Source: Cycas panzhihuaensis (taxonomy: Eukaryota > Cycadophyta). From it: a stretch of 64,000 bases of DNA. Under the pieces are notes generated by a model. It saw only the letters and a program-made list of their open reading frames with translations, did not search any database and had not been told where the DNA came from. Positions 46,771 through 57,000 of this stretch are shown one piece after another. The position numbers and the translations under genes were made by a program. Numbering within the stretch: the stretch's first letter is position 1; each line of letters starts with the position of its first letter. The stretch is from NCBI GenBank assembly GCA_023213395.1, contig CM041465.1, positions 251,851,741-251,915,740 on the forward strand. The letters run 5' to 3'.

Positions 46771-48200
46771 ATTGTCATCTCAGCATAGTGATAACTCATG
46801 GCTTCTTAACTTAGGTACCACTTGTCACATGACTAGCTTAAAAAAGATGTTGGAAGAGACCTATCCAATAAGCACACAAATAGTCACATTTGGAGATAAC
46901 TTGACATATGATGTGACTAAAATTGTAAGGGCCCTAATAGTATTGAAAGACACCAACATACAACACCATATCAATAATGTATTTCTAGTTCTAAGCGTGA
47001 AAATAAATATGCTTTCAGTCAACCAAATCGATAAGAAAAATTTGGATATCCTCTTTAGTCAATGCATATGTACCATTATGGATCATCTAACTGGATAACT
47101 TGTACTAATAGGTCATAAAGCAAATGGCTTATACAAGCTTGATGGTGTTCTTATAGTCACCAATCCACTATCAGAATCTTACTCAATGGCCCAAAATACA
47201 CAACTTGACAAGGAAAAATATGTCATGATGGATGAATCCCCTTCTATCCAAGAACCAGGTGAATACTCCTACTCAAATGAACAATCTACCTCCAATAATG
47301 CCAAAGATTAGTTATGGCATCAATGCTTAGGTCACTTGATTATGCATAGTTTAAACCTCGTGTCAAGGCTTCATATAGTATATGGCTTACCCAAGATCAA
47401 GAGATACACCAACATTTGTGAGGTATGCCTTGTGGGAAAGTAACAAAGATAAAAATTTCCATGTAAGAATGTATGGAGAGCCTCCCAACTATATTGAGTT
47501 GGTCCACTCATACATTTATGGGTCTATGTCAGTCTAATCGCTCAATGGTAGCCTATATTTCATGATAGTTATAAATGATTATTCCAAGAAAGTGTGGGTT
47601 TACTTCTTGAGAAACAAGTACCAAGCCTTAGATAAATTCAAGAAGTTCAAAGCTGAGGTAGAAAATGAGAGTGGCATGGCCATTAAGACACTTAAATCTA
47701 ACAATGGTGGGGAATACATTTCTAATCAATTCACTAATTTTTGTAATGAATATAGCAATTCTTAGCATTTCGCATACCACAACAAAACAGTATAGCCAAG
47801 AGAATAAACTAAACCTTGGTAAATAAAGGAAAAGCCATGCTAAATGCTATCAACCTCACCACTAGATTTTGGGCTGAGACAATTATTACTACTATATACC
47901 TAACCAACATGAGTTCCACTATGATAGTTAGGAATATCACTCATGAGGAAGCTTGGTCATGACTTAAACCAATTATTGCATACTTAAAAACATTTAGATA
48001 CATAGCATACAAACTTATTCCAAAGATGAATAGAAAAAATCTTGATGATAAAAGCCTTAAGTGCATCTTCCTTGCCTATGTACCTAGCTACAAAACCTAT
48101 AAGGTGTTCAACATTGTTGGGAACTAAGCATACACAACTCGGGATATCATTTTTGTAGAATATTCACAGGACCTAAATTTACCTAAAATTTAGTTTGTAG
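46771..48200 (+). pseudogene. Copia-4 protease and integrase pseudogene
   Basis: Protease, open at 46772-47098: the active site reads LLNLGTTCHMT where the family has L-D-S-G-A-T-x-H-M, so the catalytic Asp is Asn. Integrase: LWHQCLGHL near 47318 and CEVCLVGK near 47420 (zinc residues present). The core is in part open at 47562-47765 with INDYSKKVWVYFL and KSNNGGEYIS, where the second catalytic Asp is Asn. The C-terminal motif region ends near 48190. Inactive. Confidence 0.8.
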
Positions 48201-48898
48201 TACCAGATGAAGTTGATGCATCTCAAGTGCCTCTTGGACAAATTCTGGAGCCACCAGTACTAGCTTCCTCCTACACACTAGGTCCTTCATCAATTCTAGC
48301 AATCTCCACTTCTACAGTAGAAGCAAGCACAACTATGCCACATATCTTAGTTGATGACCTTCAGGTGAAAGCCAACACAACATTTAGGGACCTCCCAAGT
48401 ATATTCAAGAATTGTTAGAGGATGCTCTTCCTCCTCTCATATATGCCAAAAGACCATCAAAGATGAAACACTCTACCAATTTTGCTTTAATAGCATGTGT
48501 TCTAAAAACCCCTAACCCTTCAACATTTGAGGACACAGTCAAAAACTAAACATGGAAAGTAGCTATAGATGAAGAGATGAACTCCATACTTAAAAATAAA
48601 ACTTGGGAGCTAATAGATATGCCACTTGGAAAGAAACCAGTTGACTAAAGAAGGCTTTATAAACAAAATTTCATGTTAATAGCCCTATTGAGTATCATAA
48701 TGCTCATTTGGTATTAAAGAGCACCTTCCCAAATGGAAAGCTCATAAAAGAAGTTCTCTTGTGGCAATCTCCCAATGACTTCATCCACCAAGTTCACCGA
48801 CCAACTAAGGACCAAGTTACAAACATCTTCACCAAAGCACTTAGTAAACCTAAGTTTGAACGGTTTTGACATAATCTCGACATCAAATATAATGAAAC
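48201..48898 (+). pseudogene. Copia-4 RT start fused by deletion to RNase H tail
   Basis: The linker (48227-48418) leads to the RT N-terminus near 48540-48680: WKVAIDEEMNSILKNKTWEL and GKKPVD (family W-x-x-A-x-x-EE-x-x-S-I...GKKP...W). At about 48720-48770 the text jumps to the RNase H/C-terminal tail: IFTKALSKPKFERF at about 48826-48867. All central RT and RNase H motifs are missing. The segment ends where copia-5 begins. Confidence 0.75.
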
Positions 48899-49542
48899 TG
48901 TTGAGAATACAAGGTCCCAACCCTTTAACCGCCACCAAGATCTATTACATTCTTGCAACTAGTTACAGAAATCGAACCTTAAAATTACATACAATTTCTA
49001 AAGCCAGAGATTATACAATAACATGAAAATGAAAGCCAAACATCACATGTGCACCCAATATAACATGGTAAAACCCTAGCAGTGTGTTAGGGAAACATCC
49101 ACATAAGAAAGGTATCGATCTTTTATTATTGTAGAATGGAAAAATAATACATCTCAGTAGTAGAGTGCTCTCAAGAACAACAACCAACCACTGCCCTCAT
49201 CATAGTACATTGCATTACATTACAACATAATAAGAAAAGCCCTAAAATGGACTACATGAGAAGAACATCTAAGACCTAAATCTCAACTGTAGAATCTAGG
49301 GTATTTATATCGAACGACCCTGATTCTCTTTACATTTTGATAAGGTTTACATGGCTAATTTTTCAGGTCAGGGCTATCGCCCCTGAACCCCCTCCTAGTA
49401 GGGGGCGTTCCACACCCCTGCACCCCTTGGCCAAGGGGGGCTCCTGCCCTCCTTGGAACCCCTCGAGAAAGATTAGGGGTGGAAACCGTGCCGAAAACAT
49501 GCCAAAATATTAGCCCCATAATTGTTGTCACAATATCCAACA
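48899..49542 (-). repeat. Copia-5 3' LTR (complete)
   Basis: 644 bp. On the element strand it starts TGTTGGATATTGTGACAAC and ends ATTCTCAACA. Contains the GC-rich hairpin cluster 49369-49450. Its plus-strand left 390 bp is about 94 percent identical by eye to 53586-53978. Confidence 0.92.
49369..49450. repeat. GC-rich hairpin cluster in copia-5 LTR
   Basis: Three successive inverted repeats: CAGGG/CCCTG (49369-49385), CCCCCT/AGGGGG (49388-49405), and the perfect 16-bp palindrome CCCCTTGGCCAAGGGG (49423-49438). Strikingly GC-rich in AT-rich surroundings. Confidence 0.85.
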
Positions 49543-49555
49543 ATCTCCACCTTGA
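49543..49555 (-). promoter_or_regulatory. Copia-5 polypurine tract
   Basis: Element strand CAAGGTGGAGA directly before the 3' LTR. Confidence 0.75.
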
Positions 49556-49599
49556 CAACAATTACCCGGTACCTTTCATGGACCCTTCATCATCTTTTC

Positions 49600-51180
49600 T
49601 ACAAGCCAAGAGAAGTCAAACACCATTTGAACTTCTCTACTGGTACTAGTTTTGTGAATATATCAGCATAATTCTGATTGGTGTGAATCTTCTCAAGTGC
49701 CACTCCACCTGCTTCCACAACCTGTTTAACGAAATGGTACTTAAGAGCAATATGCTTTGTTATACTATGATAAGTTGGATTCTTAGCTAAGTAAATGGCA
49801 CTTTGACTATCACAAAATACCTTTACATTTTCCTATCTCCTTCCAAACTCAACCAATAGACCTTGTAACCATATTGCTTCTTTACAAGCATGTGCTACAG
49901 TAACATATTCAACTTCCATGGTTGACATTGCAATTGTGCTCTGCAATTTGGACATCCAACTAACTGGACCATTTGCAAGAGTAAAAACATAATCTGAAGT
50001 AGACCTTCTTTTGTCTAAATCTCCTACAAAGTCTAAATCGACATATCCATAAACTTGATTACCTATACCTCCAAAGGTGATGCAGTAGTCACTCGCGCCT
50101 CTCAAATACCGAAGCACCCATTTCACTACAGCCCAATGTTCCTTTCCTAGATTTTCCATAAACCTACTAACTACACCGACTGCATGTGAAATATCAGGTC
50201 TTGTACATACTATAGCATACATCAAACTTCCTACTGCACTGGCATAAGGCACATGAGACATATAAGCCTTTTTTATTTACTACTAGGACTCATATTCGAA
50301 GAAAGCTTGAAGTGGGAAGCCAATGGGATACTCACTGGTTTCACAATTGCCATGCTAAACCTGGTTAGCATCTTCTCTACATATTTCTATTGTGATAACC
50401 ATAGCTTACCATTTTTCCTGTCTCTGTGTATCTCCATGCCTAAGATTTATTTTGCAGGTCCTAGATCCTTCATATTAAAAGTCTTAGCCAATTGAGCCTT
50501 TAGCTTATTGATTTCTTCCATGCTCTTGCTTGCAACTAGCATGTCATCAACATATAACACCAAGATAATGAATAAGCCATTGTCTATAAATTTAAAGTAA
50601 ACACAATAATCATACTCACTTCTTTTGAAATTTTGTCTCTCCATGAAGGCATCAAACTTCTTGTACCACTGCCTGGGTGATTGCTTCAGACCATACAATG
50701 ATTTCTTGAGCCTACAAACAAGTCTTTTCCTGCCATCTTGTACAAACCCTTATGGTTGATCCATATAGATCTCCTCATCTAAATCTCCATGTAGAAAAGT
50801 TGTTTTTACATCTAACTGCTCCAACTCCAAATTGAGAGAAGCTACCAATGCTACCAACACTTGAATTGAATCAAGTTTAACAACTAGTGAAAAGATCTCA
50901 TGAAAGTTAATACCTGCTTTCTGTGCAAAACCTTTAGCCACCAATCTTGCTCTATATTTATCAATCTTTCTATCAACATATGTTTTCTTTTTTAAAACCC
51001 ACCTGCAACCAACAGTCTTCTTGCCATGTGGAAGTTCTACCAAGTCCCATGAATTATTTTTCTTCAAGGCATCTATCTCTTCCTACATAACCCTTATCCA
51101 CTTCTCTCCATAGATATCATCTACTGCTTCTTAATAACATGTAGGCTCACCATCATTAGAAACTAAAGCAATAGAAATAG
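49600..51180 (-). pseudogene. Copia-5 RT and RNase H (few breaks)
   Basis: RT: 50750-51067 holds GCRWVLKKK, ARLVAKGFAQ and LEQLDVKTTFLHGDL; 50447-50698 holds YGLKQSPRQWYKKFD and the intact catalytic box YVDDMLVA. RNase H: 49833-50261 (142 codons) has TRPDISHAVGVVSRFM, the DLDFVGDLDKRRSTS box and STMEVEYVTVAHACKEAIWL, which carry the usual acidic residues. A C-terminal tail continues to about 49610. Stops lie between the open segments (for example after MDQP near 50748 and after DLGPAK near 50446). It is the most complete RT/RNase H of the copia elements here. Confidence 0.9.
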
Positions 51181-52560
51181 AAGGGATGTACTTGTCAGGT
51201 GGATGACTAACTTATGTAGATCTTCTGGCTGTTGGCAGAGGAGTGTCCACATACTCATATGAATCTGTTACTGATTTATCTTCAAAAAGATCTTCATACT
51301 CTTCTAATTCCATAGATGGCTATATTTCAAACTTGACTTGTTGATGTTCATCTTGCTGCTTATGTTTCATTTCAGCTTCTACACTGTCTAAGTTTACAAG
51401 GGGAGATTCATCAAATATGACATCTATGTTAATGGTGATTTTGTGGGCAGTAGGATCCCACAACCTGTATCCCTTCACACTATCCTTATCACCATAACCA
51501 ACAAAGATATATCTCTTGGATTTTGGGTCTAACATTGAACGTTTACTTTTGTCAGTCTAAGCATAAGTATCACAACCAAAAACTTCTAAATTCGAATAAT
51601 CACATGGATGTCCAGTCCATACCTCTTCAGGAATTTTACAATCTATTACAAGTGATGGTGACTTGTTTACAAGATAGTAAGTTGTTTGAACAGCTTCTGC
51701 CTGCAAGCCCTGCTCCACTCCTACATTACTTAGCATGCTTCTTACTCTTTCCAAGAGTGTCCTATTCATGTGCTCAGCAATGCCATTTTGTTACGGAGTA
51801 TAGCTAGCGGTCTTGTGTCTTTCAATCCCAGCTTCTCTACAATAGTTCTCAAACTCCAAGGAGTTGAACTCACCTCCATTGTCAGTTCTTAAATATTTGA
51901 TTCTCTTACCAGTATTGTTCTCAACTAAAGCCTTGAACTGCTTAAACACATTGAAAACTTCATATTTCCTTTTCAAAAAATAGACCCATACCTTCCTGGA
52001 GTAATCATCTATAAATGTGACAAAATACAATGATCCTCCACAAGATATTTTAGGGGTTGGTCCCCATACATCTGAATATATGTAATCTAAAACACATTTA
52101 CTAGTGTGACTCCCTACTTTAAACCTGAGTCTACAATGTTTTCCAAAAATATAATTTTTGCAGAAAGTCAAGTCTAAAAGTTGCAAGTTAGAAAGCAACT
52201 TATGGTTTGTCAGCACCTTAAGTCCTTTCTCACTCATGTGCCCAAGTCTCTGATGCCATAGCTGAGCAGGATCTTCTACAGTCTTTAACATTGTAGTTGC
52301 TTGACTAACATCTGTACTTCTCACTAAAATGTAAAGATTTCCTTTCTTTAAGGATTTCATAACAACCAAGGTGCCCTTTGACACCTTTAGGACTCCTTCA
52401 TGATCTATATACTTAAAACCACCCGAATCTAATTCACCCAAGGAAATCATATTCCTTTTCAAATCAAGTACATGTCTAACTTTAGTTAATGTTTTGACTA
52501 CCCCATCGAACATCTTAATTCTGATGCTACCAATGCCTACTGTCTTACAAGAAACTTCAT
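51181..52560 (-). pseudogene. Copia-5 integrase (few breaks)
   Basis: A 278-codon open segment (51791-52627) covers the protease C-terminal part, the zinc region LWHQRLGHM with FCKNYIFGKH (second Cys is Tyr), and the catalytic core with IYSDVWGP and YLRTDNGGEFNS. A stop at a Gln codon near 51790 separates NGIAEHMNRTL, which carries the catalytic Glu (51557-51769). The C-terminal domain with YIFVGYGDKDSVKGYRLWDP is at 51320-51535. Catalytic D, D and E are all present. Confidence 0.9.
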
Positions 52561-53514
52561 TTCCCATCAGCACATCACCACCATCAAGAGGTTGGTATGA
52601 TGAGAACCAACTCTTATATGGACACATGTGGTGCGAAGCACCTGAATCTAATAACTAGTCATGGTGATAATGAGAAACATTACAAGCGACCAAGACATCA
52701 TCATCCATACCTTTATTTGACTCCACCTGATTCACCTCCTTGGCAGGATCTTCCTTTTTATAGAACTCTTTCATTTTGTAACAATTCTTTTTGAGGTGAG
52801 CGGTCTTATTACAATACCAAAACCTGAGCTTACTCTTTTTGCTCTTTGACTTGGACCTCGTTGTATCCCTAGAGTTTTGTCCTCTCTCAAATGTTCTACC
52901 CCTTACTGTCATGGCTTCTGGTGTGGAGGTCTCAAGACTAGACTTCCTCTGTACTTCTTCTATTAGTAAAGCACTCACAACAGAATCATATTTGAATTCA
53001 TCTATAGTACTAAAACTAATTTAGGTGATAATATTATCCCAGGATTCAGGTAATGAGTATAACAGGATAACAACCTTATCCTCATCCTCAATTTTAACAT
53101 CGATACTAGTCAATTGACAAATAAGAGTATTAAAAATATTTAAATGGTCAACAATTTTTGTACCTTCCTTCATCCGTAACTAAATGGGTTGCCTCTTGAG
53201 TAGATTTGATTACATCTTGATTTGGTCATATACAAGCCTTCCAACAGGGTCCATAATCTTGCTGATGTCTGCTCCTCTGCGATGTTAAACAAAACTTCAT
53301 CTGCTAAGCACAATCGTATTGTGCTAAATACCTTTTTGTCTAAATCATCCCATTCATCATCATCCATCCCTGCGAGTTTCTTCGATTTACCAATAAGGGC
53401 TTTGTACAAACCCTGTTGTATAAGAATATCATACGCTTTTAGCTTCCATAACTCGAAGTTATTCTTACCATTGAATTTCTCCACCTCAAATTTTACACCT
53501 ACTAGTTTCGCCAT
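52561..53514 (-). pseudogene. Copia-5 gag and protease active site
   Basis: The ATG at 53514 opens MAKLVGVKFEVEKFNGKNNF, the typical Tork/TNT1-like gag start; the longer open frame beginning at 53622 only reads through primer site and LTR. Capsid helices follow (LWKLKAYDILIQQGLYKAL, then the WDDLDKKVFSTIRLCLAD segment). A frameshift lies near 53190. The second part, 52655-52978, is basic and has a zinc knuckle FWYCNKTAHLKKNC whose first Cys is Phe. A stop at a Trp codon precedes LLDSGASHHMCPY, the intact protease triad, near 52620-52655. Confidence 0.88.
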
Positions 53515-53571
53515 TTGGTGTAGAAAAGCCGATACCAAAACCTTCACAAACTCGTTGCAAGAAAAAGAGTA

Positions 53572-53583
53572 GCTCTGATACCA
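53572..53583 (-). promoter_or_regulatory. Copia-5 primer-binding site
   Basis: The element strand reads TGGTATCAGAGC, an exact initiator tRNA-Met match, 2 nt inside the 5' LTR. Confidence 0.95.
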
Positions 53584-53585
53584 CT

Positions 53586-53978
53586 TGTTGAGAATATAAG
53601 GTCCCAACCCTTTAACCGCCACTAAGATCTATTACATTCTTACAACTAATTACAGAAATCAAAACTTAAAATTACATGCAAGTTCTAAAATCAGAGATTA
53701 TACAATATCATGAAAATGAAAGCCAAACATCACATGTGCACCTGATATAACGTGGTAAAACCCTAGCAGTGTGCTAGGGAAACATCCACACAGGAAAGGT
53801 ATCGATCTTTTATTATTGTAGAATGGAGAAACAGTACATCTCGGTAGTAGAGTGCTCTCAGGAACAACAACCAGCCGCCGCCCTCATCACAGTACATTGC
53901 ATTACATTACAACATAATAAGAAAAGCCCTAAAATGGGCTACATGAGAGGAACATCCAAGACCTAAATCTCAACCGTA
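53586..53978 (-). repeat. Copia-5 5' LTR, truncated
   Basis: 393 bp matching the left 390 bp of the other LTR up to CAACCGTA, then unrelated sequence. The missing part is the outer, U3 end with the hairpin cluster, so promoter sequences were probably lost. Confidence 0.9.
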
Positions 53979-54959
53979 ATTTGACTTTTATTTAATGGCT
54001 TTCCCTAAGCATTTTGATGTATAATTGATGATAATTGATGTGTGTTGTAATGTTTTTTTCATATATGATTTAATAAACATTTAAATACATTTTTCAAGTA
54101 AAATGTTTAATGAATACTAAATTATAGGTTCTTAGTAAGAGTTAAATTGGTGATTTAAAATGTACTTTCTTCAAAGGAGACTTTTCAATGCTTTAAGTGG
54201 GATTATAATGTGCCTATAATGTATCATTTAATGCACCCTAGGGTATTCTAATAGATGATTCAACACAAATATTATAGAGCACATTAACAAATAATTTGAG
54301 GCATATGTATAAAGGCATAAATGATTACATATATCCTGGCAATATTTACATAAATGGCAATCAAAAAACCTACATACATTCCACCATTTAAAATGAGAGG
54401 GAACACCTTAAATTGTAAAGCATAACTTAAGAAATTATGGTGCCAAATCACTATCTTATCTAAGACTCCTCCATGATGATTCAAGAACAAGTTACATCTC
54501 TAATCCCATTCATGTTTAGTAATCATAATTGTTAAAGAAACATTCAAATATATAAAACGATCAAGTCACACTAACATATGATAATTTACCCCATCATTTG
54601 ACCATTCATTTACATCCAAAGACACTATGAGTTTGTTTTCAAGTCCTCATGCATATAAAATCCCCATTCTCAAAATGTTGTCCAAAATAATGATCTATTT
54701 TCCACCCAATCATATGGTATGTTGAGGGTGGAAAATTATGATTCCTCTTCTCAGCAACTAGTTGTTGGTACCTTTATCCCTTATAAAGTGTGCTTGGACC
54801 CATCTTGTATGAATTGCATAAACTTTTTGGGTGTCTTATAATGTAGGTTCCTAAGTTTTCAAACGGTTGAATCCTCAGGGTAACATCTACCCCCTCTAGG
54901 TGTTATAAAGAAATCAAATTCCTACTTGTCCTCACCCATCCTTAATTGTACTTACCTTA
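53979..54959. other. No recognised gene
   Basis: AT-rich DNA right of copia-5. It should include either the copia-4 3' end or the target DNA, but shows no copia motif. Part of it (54700-54959) may be further decayed gypsy sequence continuing the minus-strand fragment next to it. Confidence 0.4.
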
Positions 54960-55430
54960 TTTCTCCTTCATAGTGTAGGAGTCAATTTTTTAGTACCAAT
55001 ACTAAGAAATCTTAGTTGTTCTCTATATGAAGTCCTAATTACCTTATTTTTTGGAGTTGATGGGTTGTGTGTACTTCTATAGTCAATAAAAAACATAACT
55101 CGACAGTCTTTAATGCTTCCCACAGTCTTAAGAATGTCTAGGATGTGCACTCTTATCATAGCTAATAGAGATAGCTTTGGTTGTCTTAATTTATATTTAA
55201 TACTTGATCATTTCCTTCATGCTCTTATCATTTGGTTCCATGTAATCTTTTATCGGTTTGGACATATAGGGTTGTCTCTTCTTGCCCTAACAATTTTTAT
55301 GTTGATATCGTGTACATTTTTCATTGCAATTCTAACAAAGTTTGTCATCCCTTCTTTTGTGGCTCTTTTGTTGGAGTTGATGAAGGTAATTGTCTTCACC
55401 ATGTTGGTCCATGAATCTCCATGACACCTG
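54960..55430 (-). mobile_element. Gypsy-3: small gag-protease fragment of a Ty3/gypsy element
   Basis: On the minus strand, near 55285-55345, a frame gives a zinc-knuckle relic with C-x2-C (LC, stop, NCNEKC) followed by a Gln/His stretch and NC, matching the plant gypsy type (LCFNCDEK...GHKC). About 130 bp further (55150-55060) the text VHILDI...GSIKDCRVMFFIDYRSTHN matches the protease entry VHAL...G.IK..KVxxLIDSGSTHN, with the DSG triad reading DYR. Stops are present. Downstream RT was not recognised. Confidence 0.55.
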
Positions 55431-55604
55431 CTTTAGAGTTTGATGTTTTTATAAGGACATGTACCTATTATATTATTGAAATATTAATATAATTATGTGC
55501 CATTATACCTTTGTAAGATTATCTTAGATAGCTCTGTTATTAATATTTAAATAAAGAATATTATTAAATTACATTTTAATTTTATTATTATGGATAATTA
55601 GGTG

Positions 55605-55621
55605 ATCTATTGGTTTTCCCA
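55605..55621 (+). repeat. LINE-b target-site duplication, left copy
   Basis: ATCTATTGGTTTTCCCA, identical to 60488-60504. It marks the 5' junction of LINE-b. Confidence 0.93.
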
Positions 55622-56160
55622 ATCCCCGAAGAGGTTATTCAGAGGGAATCCCCCCTGAGAGGTAAGGAGCTGGAGAATCGTGATGTTGAGGTCGATTATA
55701 CATCTAGACCAGGTTTTAACCTAGAAGAGGAAGACACCCTCTATGAGGAGGGGGAGGAAGAGATGAGGGCTAGACTAGAGGACTCCCAGCATTAACCAGA
55801 AAACTTACAGGCGGGCTTGGAGTTGGAAATCCCTTAAGAGGAAGGTGGGTTGGCCCCTGAAAGGGCTGAGATATGCTACCCTCAAAAGGAAGAGGATATT
55901 ATCCCAGAGAGCCTAGAGGAGTACAGGAAATTTGAAAAAGTATGGAAGGATAGGGATGCGAGGAGTCAAGGAGCTGCAAGGGATGTTGTTCCCAAAGGGT
56001 CAAACTTGGGCAGTAAGAAAAGATTGGGGAGGCCATTAGCTAAGGTGATGCGGGAGAGGGACGCAGCGATCCAGATTGACCAGGGGATATAAAGAACATT
56101 GAGAGATGGAGGACTAAGGCAGGGGTCCAAAACTAGAAGCAAGAAGTGAGGTCAGGAGCC
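55622..56160 (+). pseudogene. LINE-b ORF1, C-terminal part
   Basis: Open segments 55610-55795 and 55850-56092 share one frame with single stops. Very acidic first part (many Glu, e.g. LEEEDTLYEEGEEE), then a basic tail with KKRLGRPLAKV. The G-R-P-L motif is usual at the end of plant LINE ORF1. The RNA-binding DUF4283 and zinc-knuckle parts lie upstream of the truncation and are absent. Confidence 0.7.
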
Positions 56161-56169
56161 CGCAAGGGG

Positions 56170-57000
56170 TTATCATCCTGAAACTAGCTTCCTAGAATAT
56201 CTGGGGCATAAATGCTCCATCAAAGTACAAGATGGTTAGAGAGATGTAGTCATCTAAAGCTAGACATTTTATTGATCCAAGAGATTAAAATGACTACTGA
56301 AAATAAGGCAATTATGCAAAACAAAATTTGAAAAGGATCTAAGTGGATCATGATTGATGGGAACAGGGGGTCTAAAGGATTGGCCACCCTCTGGGATCCC
56401 AGAGGATGGGAGGGAGAAGCCTTCCTTACTACGGAGCACTTTATTTCCTGTTGGCTAACAAGTAAAGAAACTAATAGCAAATGGTTAGTCACCAATGTAT
56501 ATGCCCCCCTAATGTAGGAAGGGAGGAGGCAATTATGGGATAGGTTGTTGGTGGCCCATAAGGATTGGTTGGGTCCTTCGCTAATAGTTGGAGACTTCAA
56601 CATGGCTCTTTCCCCTGAGGAAAAGAAAGGGAGTCAGATAGAATGGACTAAAAGTATGGAGGACTTGGGGGCTTTCCTATAGAAGGGAGGTTTGATGGAC
56701 GTGCCCCTTAGAGGTCCTAAATTCACGTGGTCAAATAAAAGACTGGTCGTAGGTCACATTCAGGTAAGATTAGATAGAGTGGTCACTAACTTTTCTTGGT
56801 TTAGCTAACAGAGCAATATCAGATTGGAAGTTATGCTAAAGTCAGTCTCAGATCACTCCATATTAGTTCTGGGTTGGGATGGGCCTAAGAGGCATAAAGG
56901 CTTGCCCTTCTGGTTCGAGCTTATGTGGATTAAGGATCCTGGGTTGCAAAACCTGTTGGAAGAATGGTGGGCGGAACCTGCATAGGGATGTGCTATGAGG
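56170..57000 (+). pseudogene. LINE-b ORF2 endonuclease domain
   Basis: APE-type endonuclease that nicks target DNA. Visible motifs in order: LKLAS, stop, NIWGINAP (family KLASWNIRGLN) near 56178; LLIQEIKM near 56268 (family LQETK, metal-binding Glu); IVGDFNMAL near 56590 (GDFN); FTWSNKR near 56730; LDRVV near 56780; SDHSILVL near 56850 (catalytic His). Stops at Trp and Gln positions and several shifts break the frame. Confidence 0.82.

Larger units (their letters stand above)
43028..48898 (+). mobile_element. Copia-4: truncated Ty1/copia retrotransposon
   Basis: A 5' LTR, primer site, 2-kb leader, gag, protease, integrase, the N-terminal end of RT and the C-terminal tail of RNase H follow on the plus strand. 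Most of RT and RNase H is deleted (near 48720-48770). The 3' LTR is absent: copia-5 begins at 48899. The leader is homologous to that of copia-2. The LTR start is uncertain (43028 or 43139). Confidence 0.8.
48899..53978 (-). mobile_element. Copia-5: relatively young Ty1/copia (Tork/TNT1-like) with truncated 5' LTR
   Basis: Minus-strand copia element with 3' LTR 48899-49542 (644 bp) and 5' LTR 53586-53978, which matches the plus-strand-left 393 bp of the other and then stops. It has a perfect primer site (53572-53583), a purine tract, and near-continuous gag-pol. The gag opening and RNase H motifs resemble the Tork/TNT1 group. A possible left target-site duplication is GAAAC (48894-48898), but the right partner is lost with the LTR end. 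It is the best preserved copia of the window but has several stops and frameshifts. Confidence 0.9.

Noticed and set aside
53515-53622. Longer N-terminus for copia-5 gag
   Set aside because: The extra codons read through the LTR end and primer-binding site; family members start at the Met at 53514.
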